Below, in pieces: positions 24,668-34,397 of a DNA stretch of 46,722 bases; position 1 is the stretch's first letter; every line of letters begins with the position of its first letter. The DNA lies in contig NZ_JAGKJI010000053.1 of NCBI RefSeq assembly GCF_020329485.1, positions 1 to 46,722 of the forward strand, in the 5' to 3' direction. This DNA comes from Bradyrhizobium cenepequi. GTDB taxonomy: Bacteria; Pseudomonadota; Alphaproteobacteria; Rhizobiales; Xanthobacteraceae. The translations under genes and the position numbers were made by a program. The notes beneath the pieces are model-generated. The model did no database searches, had not been told where the DNA came from, and was given only the letters and a program-made list of their open reading frames with translations.

Positions 24668-26716
24668 TCAGGACAGCGACTTTGCCCGCTTGATGTCCGG
24701 GGCCGTTGCCTCGTCTGCCAGTGCGGCGAGCGCATCCGCCGTCGGCATCACGGTCTGACGTTCGCTGCCGAGCCGGCGGACCGAGACCGAATGGGTCTCG
24801 GCTTCCTTCTTGCCGACCACGAGCAGCGCCGGGATCTTTGCCAGCGAGTGCTCGCGGACCTTATAGTTGATCTTCTCGTTGCGCAGGTCGATCTCGACGC
24901 GCAAGCCCGCGCTCCGCGCCGCAGCGACCACCTGCTTGGCATATTCGTCAGCCTCGGAGGTGATGGTGGTGACGACCACCTGCATCGGCGCCAGCCACAG
25001 CGGGAAGTTGCCGGCATAGTGCTCGATCAGGATGCCGATGAAGCGTTCCATGGAGCCGCAGATCGCGCGGTGAACCATCACCGGCGCCTTCTTCGAGCCG
25101 TCATGGTCGATGTAGAACGCGCCGAACCGCTCGGGCAGGTTGAAGTCGACCTGCGTCGTGCCGCACTGCCAGTCGCGGCCGATGGCGTCGCGCAGCACAT
25201 ATTCGAACTTCGGCCCGTAGAACGCGCCTTCGCCTGGATTGATCGCGGTCTTGATCTTATGGTCGTGACCCTGCGCCTCGATCTGCGACAGCACGGTCGC
25301 CATCACGCGCTCGGCATGGTCCCACATCGCATCGGTGCCGACCCGCTTCTCCGGCCTCGTCGAGAGCTTGACGGTGAGTTCGCCCTCGAAGCCGAAATCG
25401 GCGTAGGTCGACAGGATCAGGTCGTTGATCTTCAGGCACTCGTCGGCGAGCTGCTCCTCGGTGCAGAACACATGCGCATCGTCCTGCGTGAAGCCGCGCA
25501 CGCGCATCAGGCCGTGCATCGCGCCTGACGGCTCGTAGCGATGCACGATGCCGAATTCGGCAAGCCGCAAGGGCAGGTCGCGATAGCTCTTCAGGCCATG
25601 CTTGAAGATCTGCACATGGCCGGGGCAATTCATCGGCTTCAGCGCGAACCAGCGCTTGTCCTCGGCCTCATCGCCGGCGGACTGCGCCGCGAACATGTTC
25701 TCCCGGTACCAATCCCAATGGCCCGAGGTTTCCCACAGCGCTTTGTCGAGGATCTGCGGCGCGTTGACCTCCTGGTAGTCGCCGGCGAGGCGGCGACGCA
25801 TATAGGCGATCAGCTGCTGGAAGATGGTCCAGCCCTTCGGGTGCCAGAACACGACGCCCGGGCCTTCCTCCTGAAAGTGGAACAGATCGAGCTCGCGGCC
25901 GAGCTTGCGATGGTCGCGCTTTTCGGCTTCCTCGATCTGCTTCAGATAGGCGTCGAGATCGTCCTGCTTCGCGAATGCCGTACCGTAGATGCGGGTCAGC
26001 ATTGGATTATTGGAATCGCCGCGCCAATAGGCGCCCGCCACCTTCATCAATTTGAAGGCGTTACCGATCCTGCCGGTCGAGGTCATGTGCGGACCGCGGC
26101 AGAGATCGAACCAGTCGCCCTGGAAGTAGATCTTGATCGGCTCGTCGCCGGGGATGGCGTCGACCAGTTCGACCTTGAACGCCTCGCCCTTGTCGCGGAA
26201 CACCTCCTTGGCCTTCTCGCGCGACCACACTTCCTTGCTGAAAGGTTTGTCGCGCGCGATGATCTCGCGCATCTTCTTTTCGATGGCGGCAAAATCTTCC
26301 GGGGTGAACGGCTCGTTGCGGAAGAAGTCGTAATAAAAACCGTTCTCGATGACGGGGCCGATCGTCACCTGCGTGCCCGGCCACAGCGACTGCACGGCTT
26401 CCGCCAGCACATGGGCGCAATCATGACGGATCAGTTCCAGCGCGCGCGTATCGTCACGCGAGATCAGTTCGATCTTCGCATCCTCCGTGATGGGATCGTT
26501 GAGGTCATACAGAACGCCATCGAGCGCCATCGCCACCGTGCGTTTGGCCAGGGAGGGCGAGATGTCCTGGGCGACCTCGAGCCCGGTGATGTTCCTGGCG
26601 AACTCGCGTTTCGCCCCGTCAGGGAAGGTGAGGGTAACTTTTTCCACGGGCTGGGCGGGCTTGAGATTGGCGATGCTGTACTGGAATCCGGATTCGGACT
26701 TGTGATCGTCGGACAT
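24668..26716 (-). CDS. thrS: Threonyl-tRNA synthetase
   Basis: The protein has 682 residues from an ATG preceded by CAGGAGAATGAC. The TGS domain (about 20-85) is followed by the editing domain with RHDCAHVLAEAVQ and the late HMTSTGRI, and then the class II catalytic core. Zinc ligands lie in LKPMNCPGHVQIF and in HRAICGSMERF; motif 2 is around YRDLPLRLAEFGIVHRYEPSG. The anticodon-binding domain starts near WLAPMQVVVTTI. It charges tRNA-Thr and is essential. It is slightly longer than the Escherichia coli enzyme because of N-terminal residues and insertions. Confidence 0.98.
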   Translation of the reverse strand: MSDDHKSESGFQYSIANLKPAQPVEKVTLTFPDGAKREFARNITGLEVAQDISPSLAKRTVAMALDGVLYDLNDPITEDAKIELISRDDTRALELIRHDCAHVLAEAVQSLWPGTQVTIGPVIENGFYYDFFRNEPFTPEDFAAIEKKMREIIARDKPFSKEVWSREKAKEVFRDKGEAFKVELVDAIPGDEPIKIYFQGDWFDLCRGPHMTSTGRIGNAFKLMKVAGAYWRGDSNNPMLTRIYGTAFAKQDDLDAYLKQIEEAEKRDHRKLGRELDLFHFQEEGPGVVFWHPKGWTIFQQLIAYMRRRLAGDYQEVNAPQILDKALWETSGHWDWYRENMFAAQSAGDEAEDKRWFALKPMNCPGHVQIFKHGLKSYRDLPLRLAEFGIVHRYEPSGAMHGLMRVRGFTQDDAHVFCTEEQLADECLKINDLILSTYADFGFEGELTVKLSTRPEKRVGTDAMWDHAERVMATVLSQIEAQGHDHKIKTAINPGEGAFYGPKFEYVLRDAIGRDWQCGTTQVDFNLPERFGAFYIDHDGSKKAPVMVHRAICGSMERFIGILIEHYAGNFPLWLAPMQVVVTTITSEADEYAKQVVAAARSAGLRVEIDLRNEKINYKVREHSLAKIPALLVVGKKEAETHSVSVRRLGSERQTVMPTADALAALADEATAPDIKRAKSLS

Positions 26717-26961
26717 GTCATTCTCCTGTGGCTCACTCCTGCGAACGAACGCAGGTAAGCGGAAAGCAGCGATATAGCAGGCGATTCGGCCGACGCAATC
26801 CGGCAATATCAAGAAATCAGCGAGGAATTGACTTGGTTGTCCTCGCTGCAGGACATTCAACCGCTGCGTATCAACAGGTCTCCGATCGTGATCTCCGCCG
26901 CCGAGGTTCGTTTGCAAATGCGCCCTTTTCTTCTTCGTCCGGCTGGTTTACATGCATCTGC

Positions 26962-28134
26962 ATGAAAATGATGCCCGCGACAGAGCGCTTGGCGCCCACC
27001 TCTCTCATGCTTGGAAATATCGTCACCGGCTGCTCCGTGCTGGCGCCGGCGGGGATGCTTCCGGAACTATCCAGTGCACTGGATGTCTCGATCCACGCCG
27101 CGGGGCTTTTGATCACGTTCGGTGCGATGGTCTTGTGCGTCGGTTCGCCGCTGACGGCATGGCTGACCAGCCGCATCGATCGCCGCACCTTGCTCGGCGT
27201 GACGCTCGCGGTGCTCACGGTCACCAATCTCGCCTCCGCCCTGGCACCTGATTACGCGAGCCTTCTTGTCATTCGCCTCATCATGCTGGCGATCGGCGCG
27301 CTCTATACGCCGCAGGCGGCCGGCACTGGCGCGCTGATCGTGCCGGTCGAGCGGCGCGGCTCGACCATCGCTTATATCTTCCTCGGCTGGTCGCTCGCGG
27401 CTGCGGTCGGGCTGCCGCTGATCACCTTCATCGCAAGCCATTACGGCTTCCGCGCCGCCTATGGCGGCATCGCGCTGGCCGGCTGCGTGAGCTGCGCGCT
27501 GCTGGTGTGGCGATTGCCGCGCGGGTTGCTCGGCGCGCCCGTCGATCTGAAGACCTGGACCGAGCTCGGCCGCAACCGGATGGTGCTCGTGCTGCTCGCG
27601 ATCACGACGCTGCAGATGTCGGGCCAGTTCGTGGTGTTCACCTTCATGGGACCGCTGCTTGCAAGATTGACCGGCGCCGGCCCCAACGCCATCGGGCTCG
27701 TCTTCGGCCTTTATGGCGTCTGCGGCTTCATCGGCGTCATGATCGCGACCCGCATCGTCGATTCCTGGGGGCCGTATCGCACGTCGGTGCTGTTCACCAC
27801 ACTGATGCTGATCGGCGTGACCGGTTGGGCGCTGAGCGCGGGCGTCTATGCACTGATGGCCGGCTCAGTTGCGATCTGGGGGCTCGGCTTTGCTTCCACC
27901 AATTCAATGCAGCAGGTGCGACTGGTCGCAGCGGCTCCGGCGCTTGCATCGGCGTCGGTGTCGCTGAATACCTCCGTGCTCTATATCGGGCAGGCGATTG
28001 GCTCCGCGATCGGCGGCGCGCTGTTTGCGCACGGCTGGTTCCACGGTACGGGCTATGTCTGCGCGGCTTTCGTGGCGCTGGCGCTGGCCACCATCGTGCT
28101 GACTGGGCCCCGCCGCGCGGCGGCGGAGCAATGA
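26962..28134 (+). CDS. MFS transporter (DHA1, AraJ/Bcr-like)
   Basis: The protein has about 390 residues and twelve hydrophobic helices. The loop between helices 2 and 3 reads GSPLTAWLTSRIDRRTLLG, the family pattern of drug/H+ antiporters of the 12-helix type, and the motif-C-like glycine-rich helix WSLAAAVGLPLITFIAS follows. The start is uncertain: ATGs at 26962, 26968 and 26971 all fit, and no clear ribosome binding site is seen. Likely an inner-membrane efflux pump for small molecules; the substrate is unknown. Divergent from thrS, convergent with the hydrolase gene at 28136, with only one base between the stops. Confidence 0.88.
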   Translation: MKMMPATERLAPTSLMLGNIVTGCSVLAPAGMLPELSSALDVSIHAAGLLITFGAMVLCVGSPLTAWLTSRIDRRTLLGVTLAVLTVTNLASALAPDYASLLVIRLIMLAIGALYTPQAAGTGALIVPVERRGSTIAYIFLGWSLAAAVGLPLITFIASHYGFRAAYGGIALAGCVSCALLVWRLPRGLLGAPVDLKTWTELGRNRMVLVLLAITTLQMSGQFVVFTFMGPLLARLTGAGPNAIGLVFGLYGVCGFIGVMIATRIVDSWGPYRTSVLFTTLMLIGVTGWALSAGVYALMAGSVAIWGLGFASTNSMQQVRLVAAAPALASASVSLNTSVLYIGQAIGSAIGGALFAHGWFHGTGYVCAAFVALALATIVLTGPRRAAAEQ

Positions 28135-28135
28135 G

Positions 28136-29413
28136 CTAGCGGCTAGCCGATGGAGCGTTTGCGATCCGCGCCAGCGATGTGGTTCCTGCCATCTTCACCA
28201 GCACTTCCTTCACCGGATACTGCGTCCAGGCTTGCGTCACGTAATCGCGGTGGGTGACGCCGTCGGGCGTCTGCACGAACACGACGCTGCCGGGCTGCAG
28301 CGGTCCGTCCATGCTCTCGCGGACCCGGATGCCCTTGTTCCTGAGCATCGTCATCAGTTCCTCGTCATGTCGCTTGGTGTAGCGAGTGTAGGAGCTCACG
28401 AAAAAGCCGGTGCGGTTGTTCTCGATCCAGGAGGCGAACTTGTCGAGCTCACCGTAGACCGCATCCAGCAGCATCACGCCGCGCACGCGGCTGGTGGCGC
28501 CGCCGACATCGAGGCTCCAGGCGGTCGGCAGGAAGCCGCCGCTATAGCCGACGATCACGACCGGCATGTTGGCGAAGGCCGCCGCCGATTTGGGATCGCC
28601 ATAGAGGCGGGCGAGGTGGGAGGTGGATTCGTCGAGGAAGCGCTTGAAGCCGCCCACCTGCCAGAATTTGCCGGCGCTGGAATCGGCGGCATCGACCGCC
28701 ATCTGCGGCGCCAGCAGCACGGCGTTCACGCCGGAGTCCGAGATCTGCTGCGGCACCAATTGCCGGTCGCGCACGTCGCGCTCGAGCGTTGCGCCATTGC
28801 CGTGGAAGAACACCACGATCACGCCCGGCTTGCGGACGTCGAAATTCTCAGGGACGTGCACCAGCACGCGGCTGTCATTGTAGGTCTCGTCCTGCCAATA
28901 GACGCGGCCCGAATAGCTGCGATGGCCTTTGCGGCCGGCGTTCGCGACGTTGAGGAACGGGGCATCCGAGCGCGGATTGTTGCCGAAATAGGGGAAGGCG
29001 GAGGATTTCATGCTAACCAGCGTCGTCAGCCCTTCGCGTTCGCCAGGCCGCGGCAGATTGAGCGTGGGCATCAGCGAGGCCACGCGGACCGGCGCGGCAC
29101 GCTGCGGCTGCGGCTCCGCGCCGGGGACGGCGGCCTGCCGCTGCACGAAGCTTTCCTGTTCGGTCGGGAAGCGCTCCTTGAACGATGGTGCCGGGAAGCG
29201 ATCTACAAATGCGTCGCCCGAAACGGCTTGCGTGTTCGCGGCGAGCGCGGTGGCGCTAGGCGCTCTGCCGCATTGAGCCAGCATGGCAGCGAGCGGTAGA
29301 AGCAGCGAGCAGGTCGCGATCCAGCGCCGCGGCGAGCGCAGCCGCGGGGCTGGGTATATGACCCGGTCCGCGCGATCATGCTTCTGGAACGTTGGGTTCG
29401 CCGCCCCGATCAT
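28136..29413 (-). CDS. Secreted alpha/beta-hydrolase-like protein, possible lipoprotein
   Basis: From the ATG at 29413 the product has 425 residues. The N-terminus has a long basic lead, then WIATCSLLLPLAAMLAQCG, which ends in a cysteine but with Gln before it, so the lipobox is imperfect. After a low-complexity linker comes a hydrolase-like fold: VIVVFFHGNGATLERDVRD, VVIVGYSGGFLPTAWSL (a GYSGG nucleophile elbow) and VMLLDAVYGELDKFASW. The late GVTHRDYVT could give the histidine. An esterase- or peptidase-like role in the periplasm is plausible. A start 87 bases upstream, at 29500, is also possible. Confidence 0.72.
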   Translation of the reverse strand: MIGAANPTFQKHDRADRVIYPAPRLRSPRRWIATCSLLLPLAAMLAQCGRAPSATALAANTQAVSGDAFVDRFPAPSFKERFPTEQESFVQRQAAVPGAEPQPQRAAPVRVASLMPTLNLPRPGEREGLTTLVSMKSSAFPYFGNNPRSDAPFLNVANAGRKGHRSYSGRVYWQDETYNDSRVLVHVPENFDVRKPGVIVVFFHGNGATLERDVRDRQLVPQQISDSGVNAVLLAPQMAVDAADSSAGKFWQVGGFKRFLDESTSHLARLYGDPKSAAAFANMPVVIVGYSGGFLPTAWSLDVGGATSRVRGVMLLDAVYGELDKFASWIENNRTGFFVSSYTRYTKRHDEELMTMLRNKGIRVRESMDGPLQPGSVVFVQTPDGVTHRDYVTQAWTQYPVKEVLVKMAGTTSLARIANAPSASR

Positions 29414-29713
29414 CCACCCACTACCCCGAACTCCCGGCAAACGCCGAATCTGAGCGCACCGGTGTTTAGGTGACGTTAAGCTTCCGGAAAACTTCCCCAT
29501 CCGGAAGTAGCAAGAAGACCATCCAATCGTGTCGCGATTGTGGGCCGGCCCTGGTGTTTACACAAACGCCGGCTCCTTGAAGGCACCAATGTGGTATTTT
29601 AATACCCGAATCTCGGCTTTAGTTAGATGCTTGTTAACGTTGCTTGAATTGGCCGTTTTCCGCCTGCACGATGAGAATCGTTGAAGCGCGCGGCGCTGAA
29701 GGTACGGTCCGAT

Positions 29714-31087
29714 ATGGCGGCATCACACACGGGCAGCGCGGCATGGTCCGGTTCGCTCCCCGGAAGCGGCTCGACCGTTTCGGTCCTCGTGGCCACGGCC
29801 ATTGTGGTGGCCGACATGGTGGGCGTCGGCGTCTTCACCAGCCTCGGTTTCCAGGTCAAGGACATTCCCTCGGGTTTCTCGATCCTGCTGCTGTGGACCG
29901 TCGGTGGCGTCGTCGCACTGTGCGGCGTATTTTCCTATGGCGAACTCGGCGCAATGTTTCCGCGCTCGAGCGGCGAGTACAATTTCCTGAGCCGCGCCTA
30001 TCACCCGGCGTTCGGGTTCGTCGCCGGCTGGGTGTCGGCGACCGTCGGCTTCGCCGCGCCGGTCGCGCTCGCTGCGATGGCGTTCGGCGAATACGGCAAG
30101 TCGGTCTTGCCGAACGCGCCGCCGCTGGTGCTCGCGCTAGGCGTGGTGTGGCTGGTATCGATCATCCAGCTCACCGGCGTCAGACATTCCTCGACCTTCC
30201 AGCTGGTCTCGACCATCCTGAAGGTGGTGCTGATCGTGGCGTTCCTGGTCTCCGGATACTTGATCACGACCCCGCAGCCGATCTCGTTCGCGCCGAGTTC
30301 GGCCGATCTTTCCCATATCGGCAGCGCGCCGTTCGCGATCAGTCTAGTGTTCGTGATGTATTCGTTCTCCGGCTGGAACGCGGCGACCTACATCATAGGC
30401 GAGATGCGCCTGCCGGAGCGCAACCTGCCGCGTGCGATGCTGTCGGGAACGCTGATCGTGCTCGTGCTCTACGTCGCGCTGAACGCGGTGTTCCTGCACA
30501 CCGCGCCAATCGACAAGCTTGCCGGCCAACTCGACGTTGCCCGCATCTCCGGCAGCTATATCTTCGGCGAGGTCGGCGGCCGCATTGTCGGCGCGATGAT
30601 CTGTGTCGGGCTGATCTCCTCGATCAGCGCGATGATGTGGATCGGTCCGCGCGTGATGATGACCATGGGCGAAGACATCCCGGCACTGCGGATCTTCGCC
30701 CGCCACTCGACCAGCGGCGCGCCAGCCTACGCCATCCTGTTCCAGCTTGCGGTGGCGACGTTGATGCTGTTCACGCGCAGCTTCGAGGCGGTGCTCGACT
30801 TCATCCAGTTCGCACTTCTGTTCTGCTCGTTCTTCACGGTGCTTGGGGTGATCAAGCTGCGCATCACGCGTCCCGACCTGCCGCGGCCTTATCGCGCCTG
30901 GGGATACCCGGTCACCCCAGTGGTTTTCCTGCTCGTGACCGGTTTCATGATGTACTATCTACTGACCGGCCGGCCGCTGCAGTCGGCGCTTGGTACCTTG
31001 ATCATGCTTTCCGGCCTCTTGATCTACGCCGTTTTCCGCAAAGGGGCGGCGGACCCGGTGACGTCAGGAGCATCGGGTCGCGAATGA
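29714..31087 (+). CDS. Amino acid permease (APC superfamily)
   Basis: The protein has 457 residues and twelve predicted helices. The first helix holds VADMVGVGVFTSLGFQ, the glycine-rich unwound segment that binds the amino acid backbone in APC transporters, and the SFSGWNAATYIIGEMRLPERNLPRAM segment of helix 6 and its loop is characteristic. The ATG at 29714, after AAGGT, is preferred; a TTG at 29681 is an alternative. It imports or exchanges amino acids across the inner membrane. It overlaps the next gene by four bases (ATGA), so the two form an operon. Confidence 0.92.
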   Translation: MAASHTGSAAWSGSLPGSGSTVSVLVATAIVVADMVGVGVFTSLGFQVKDIPSGFSILLLWTVGGVVALCGVFSYGELGAMFPRSSGEYNFLSRAYHPAFGFVAGWVSATVGFAAPVALAAMAFGEYGKSVLPNAPPLVLALGVVWLVSIIQLTGVRHSSTFQLVSTILKVVLIVAFLVSGYLITTPQPISFAPSSADLSHIGSAPFAISLVFVMYSFSGWNAATYIIGEMRLPERNLPRAMLSGTLIVLVLYVALNAVFLHTAPIDKLAGQLDVARISGSYIFGEVGGRIVGAMICVGLISSISAMMWIGPRVMMTMGEDIPALRIFARHSTSGAPAYAILFQLAVATLMLFTRSFEAVLDFIQFALLFCSFFTVLGVIKLRITRPDLPRPYRAWGYPVTPVVFLLVTGFMMYYLLTGRPLQSALGTLIMLSGLLIYAVFRKGAADPVTSGASGRE

Positions 31088-32304
31088 GGATGTTCCCGTC
31101 ATTGAAGATTGTCGCGCTCGCTTTCGCCATCATGCTTGCGGCGCTGCCGGCGCGTGCCGCCACGACTGTGACCGCCGACGACACCGCGCGCTTCCTGGCG
31201 GGCATGATGCCGTCGGCGGATTCTCCACTGATCCCGCTGACCAGGGATCCTGCCTGGCAACAGCACGCCCGATTCTTCGACCAGGCCTTTGCGCAGCTCG
31301 AGCAGCGCCAGTTGTCGAAGATCCGCGCCTGGGCGGAGACCAATCTCGCAGCGCCGCGGCCGACCATGTTCTACATGTTCTCCGGGCCCGACTTCATCTA
31401 CGCCGACGCCTTCTATTCCAGTGCGACGACCTATGTCTTGAGCGCGCTCGAGCCGGCGGGCTCCGTGCCTGACCTGACGCGATTGCCGCGCGGCGACGTC
31501 GCTGCTGCGCTTTACAATGTCGAACGCTCGCTGTCCTCGATCCTCAGCTTCTCCTTCTTCATCACCAAGAAGATGAAGGTCGATCTGCATGAGGGCGAGA
31601 TCAGCGGCACCTTGCCCATCCTCTATGTGTTCCTGGCGCGCTCGGGCAAGACCATCCGCAGCGTCACGCCGGTCGCGCTCGACGAGAATGGTGTCGTCGG
31701 CACGGAAGGCGGTGGCAAAGGCGCGGTGCGCGGCGCGCGCATCACCTTCGCCGGCAATGACGGCGTCGAGCGCACGCTCTATTATTTCTCGACCGATCTC
31801 TCCAATTCCGGCGTCAAGGCGAGCGGCTTTTTGAAATTCTGCGAGACGCTCGCGCCCGGCAACAGCCTGCTCAAGAGCGCGTCCTATCTCATGCACGCCG
31901 GCAATTTCACCGTCGTGCGCGACTTCATCCTCAAGAACAGCGCCACCATCATCCAGGACGATTCCGGAATTCCGCTCGTCTACTTCAACCAGAGGCGCTG
32001 GCGCTTCTTCCCGTTCGGCCGTTATGCCGGCCCGATCGCCGAGTTCCCGGGCCGCTATCAGGACGCCTACGCCGAACTGTTCCGCCGCGCGCAGCCGATC
32101 GATTTCGGCATCGGCTATCGGTGGCGCACGCATGAAACCAACCTGCTGCTCGCCGTGCAATTGCCAGGCGATGGCTTCGGAACCGCCGACGCGGTTGCGC
32201 AGGATGCGCCAGCGCCCAAACCGCCGCCTCGTCCGAGGCCGCCGCGGCCGCCGGAGACGTTGTTCGGTCCGCCGCCCGGGGGCTTCTTCTGGTTCGGGCG
32301 CTAG
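31084..32304 (+). CDS. Secreted protein of unknown function, coupled to the permease
   Basis: The product has 406 residues. A signal peptide (FPSLKIVALAFAIMLAALPARA) is plain. The mature part is a single conserved region with PTMFYMFSGPDFIYADAFY, YVLSALEPAG, SFFITKKMKVDLHEG, FYFSTDLS-like and YLMHAGNFTVVRDFIL segments, ending in a proline-rich tail (PPPRPRPPRPPETLFGPPPG). I recognise the pattern from rhizobial hypotheticals but know no function. Its ATG overlaps the permease stop, so it is made with the permease and may work beside it in the periplasm. A second ATG at 31090 could also serve. Confidence 0.82.
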   Translation: MRMFPSLKIVALAFAIMLAALPARAATTVTADDTARFLAGMMPSADSPLIPLTRDPAWQQHARFFDQAFAQLEQRQLSKIRAWAETNLAAPRPTMFYMFSGPDFIYADAFYSSATTYVLSALEPAGSVPDLTRLPRGDVAAALYNVERSLSSILSFSFFITKKMKVDLHEGEISGTLPILYVFLARSGKTIRSVTPVALDENGVVGTEGGGKGAVRGARITFAGNDGVERTLYYFSTDLSNSGVKASGFLKFCETLAPGNSLLKSASYLMHAGNFTVVRDFILKNSATIIQDDSGIPLVYFNQRRWRFFPFGRYAGPIAEFPGRYQDAYAELFRRAQPIDFGIGYRWRTHETNLLLAVQLPGDGFGTADAVAQDAPAPKPPPRPRPPRPPETLFGPPPGGFFWFGR

Positions 32305-32357
32305 ATTCCACTCGCGCTTCAACATCCGGTGAGTATTGCGATCGTAACTCACTAGCT

Positions 32358-32386
32358 GGATCGATCGCGATTCCTGCAATCGATCC
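32358..32386. promoter_or_regulatory. Dyad upstream of the FAD monooxygenase gene (possible operator)
   Basis: GGATCGAT and ATCGATCC are perfect eight-base arms with a 13-base spacer, 48 bases before the start of the monooxygenase gene. The spacing would suit a dimeric regulator. No regulator gene lies next to it, so the assignment is only a suggestion. Confidence 0.3.
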
Positions 32387-32434
32387 GTAACCGCGCGTCG
32401 TCAGTGATCTGTCACCCAAGTCAGAGGGATTGAT

Positions 32435-34204
32435 ATGACCGCTACCGATGCCGACGAACGGTTCAGCAAATGGCTGGGCCTCTTTAATGCCAATGCAGCG
32501 GCCGCAGACATTGATGCGCTGCTGATCCTGTTCCATCCGGACGCGTTCTGGCGTGACCTGCTGGCATTCACCTGGAACGTGCGTACTGCCGAAGGTCGTG
32601 ACGAAATCCGACAGATGTTGGATGCGTGCCTTGCGCGTACGGCGCCCGCGGCATGGCGGCAAACGAGACCAGCGCGTCTCGAAGACGGCATCGTCGAAGG
32701 GATAGTCGAGTTCGAGACGCAGGTCGCTCGCTGCAAAGCAGTGATTCGCTTGAGAGAAGGCAAAGCCTGGACATTGCTTACCTCGATGGTGGAGCTCAAG
32801 GGCCTCGAAGCATCGCCAAGCCCCGACGATGTCAGCCATAGCGGAGGCGCACATCCCGAAAAGCGAGGCAGCGACATGTTCGCCTCGACGAACCAACCCT
32901 ATTGCGTCATCGTTGGGGCCGGACACTGCGGCCTTGGCTTGGGCGCGCAGCTCCGGAAGCTCGGCGTCCCGACGCTGATCATCGATCGCCGCGAACGACC
33001 CTCCGATACCTGGCGAGACCGCCACGATTCGCTGACGCTGCACTCGCCCTCATACTTTGATCAGATGCCAGGGTTCTCCTATCCCGATGACTGGCCGCTG
33101 CATCCCTCGAAGGAGCGTTTCGCCGACTGGCTGGATGCCTATCAGTCGGTGATGCAAGCCGACGTGATGACGGGCGCGGAGTGCGTAGGGGCCGAATACG
33201 ATGATGCGCGAGGGAAATGGCGGCTGCAGGTCAGACGTCGCGATCGCGGGATCATCGAGCTTAGCCCTGCGCAGCTTGTGCTCGCGACCGGACTATTCGG
33301 GGCTCCGAAGGTCCCGGACATACCCGGAAAGGAGCGGTTCAAGGGACTGCAACAACATGCAAGCCTGTATCGTCGCAATCCTCATCACAGGAACCGCCGG
33401 TGCGTGGTGGTGGGATCAGGCACCACGGCGCACGATATTTCCGCGGATCTTTTGGCATCCGGCGCAAACGTCACGATGATTCAGCGCAGCCCGACCATCG
33501 TAATGAGATTGGAGACCTTGCTCGAAGGATTTGCCAAGTTCTATGGCACCGAGCCGAAGGCGCAGGGTATCACAATTGACTTGGCGGACTTGTTGTTCGC
33601 CTCCATCCCTTTGCGCGTTCTAGTGGGCATGCACCAGAAGCTGGTGAAGCACGTGAAGGAGAAAGACGCGGCCTTCTACCGGCGATTGGAGAGTGTCGGC
33701 TTTCGACTGACCTTCGGTGAGGACGAGAGCGGCGTGTTTCCCCAGGTCCTGCGCGATCCCGGTGGCTACTACATCGACGTCGGTGCGTCCGAGCTGATCG
33801 CCGACGGCAGCATCAATCTGAGAAGTGGCGTCGGCATCACGGCGCTTCGCGAAGAAAGTGTAGTTCTCAGCGACGGGAGCGAACTTCCCGCTGATATGAT
33901 CTTCTACGCAACCGGCTACGAACGCTCCTCGTTCGAAACCATCCTGCCCCCAGGGACGGTGAATAGGGTCGGCCCGCTCTGGGGCTTTGGCTCAGGTACC
34001 CGTTGCGATCCCGGCCCTTGGGAGGGGGAGCTGCGGAATATGTGGAAGCCCACGCAGCAGGAAGGGTTGTGGTTTCACAGTGCCGGAGTTGGAATGGCAC
34101 GATTTTACTCACGCATCCTGGCCCTGCAGATCAAAGCCCGACAGGCCAGGATGGCGACGCCCGTGTACAACGGCGAAGCTGTCAACGCGCTCGAGGCTGC
34201 GTGA
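32435..34204 (+). CDS. NTF2-like domain fused to FAD/NAD(P) flavin monooxygenase
   Basis: The protein has 589 residues from an ATG with AGAGGG upstream. Residues 1-125 have the NTF2/SnoaL look (LGLFNANAAAADIDALLILF, HPDAFWRDLLAFTW, then a late strand region). Residues 155-560 form a Baeyer-Villiger or FMO-type oxidase: the FAD Rossmann motif VIVGAGHCGLGLG (159-170), a second nucleotide-binding motif VVVGSGTTAHDIS (325-337), and the ATG-type motif IFYATGYERSSF. It likely oxygenates a small organic substrate with NADPH and O2; none is known. Base composition seems somewhat lower in GC than its neighbours. It stands alone, downstream of a possible operator. Confidence 0.88.
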   Translation: MTATDADERFSKWLGLFNANAAAADIDALLILFHPDAFWRDLLAFTWNVRTAEGRDEIRQMLDACLARTAPAAWRQTRPARLEDGIVEGIVEFETQVARCKAVIRLREGKAWTLLTSMVELKGLEASPSPDDVSHSGGAHPEKRGSDMFASTNQPYCVIVGAGHCGLGLGAQLRKLGVPTLIIDRRERPSDTWRDRHDSLTLHSPSYFDQMPGFSYPDDWPLHPSKERFADWLDAYQSVMQADVMTGAECVGAEYDDARGKWRLQVRRRDRGIIELSPAQLVLATGLFGAPKVPDIPGKERFKGLQQHASLYRRNPHHRNRRCVVVGSGTTAHDISADLLASGANVTMIQRSPTIVMRLETLLEGFAKFYGTEPKAQGITIDLADLLFASIPLRVLVGMHQKLVKHVKEKDAAFYRRLESVGFRLTFGEDESGVFPQVLRDPGGYYIDVGASELIADGSINLRSGVGITALREESVVLSDGSELPADMIFYATGYERSSFETILPPGTVNRVGPLWGFGSGTRCDPGPWEGELRNMWKPTQQEGLWFHSAGVGMARFYSRILALQIKARQARMATPVYNGEAVNALEAA

Positions 34205-34229
34205 GCCGCTCCAATTCACGCAAGCCGCA

Positions 34230-34397
34230 TCACCAGTGCACGCTCTGGCTCGGCACGATGAAGGCGCTGTTATCAGGCGTCTTCGGCTTGTGGGTGAAAT
34301 AGAGGAACGCGGAAACGATCAAGATGAGCAGTGCGATGATGGCCACCAGATCCACCTGGCGGGGATCGTGACCATGGCGGCTGATTTTCCAGCGCAT
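34230..34397 (-). CDS. Small single-pass membrane protein (55 residues)
   Basis: The ATG at 34397 follows GGAGGAC at eight bases. The product starts with a charged stretch (MRWKISRHGHDPRQ), has one membrane helix (VDLVAIIALLILIVSAFLYF), and ends with a polar tail (KPKTPDNSAFIVPSQSVHW). The positive N-terminal side suggests the tail faces the periplasm. The strong ribosome binding site and the protein-like composition argue for a real gene. Function unknown. It is convergent with the monooxygenase gene, whose stop is 25 bases away. Confidence 0.72.
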   Translation of the reverse strand: MRWKISRHGHDPRQVDLVAIIALLILIVSAFLYFTHKPKTPDNSAFIVPSQSVHW

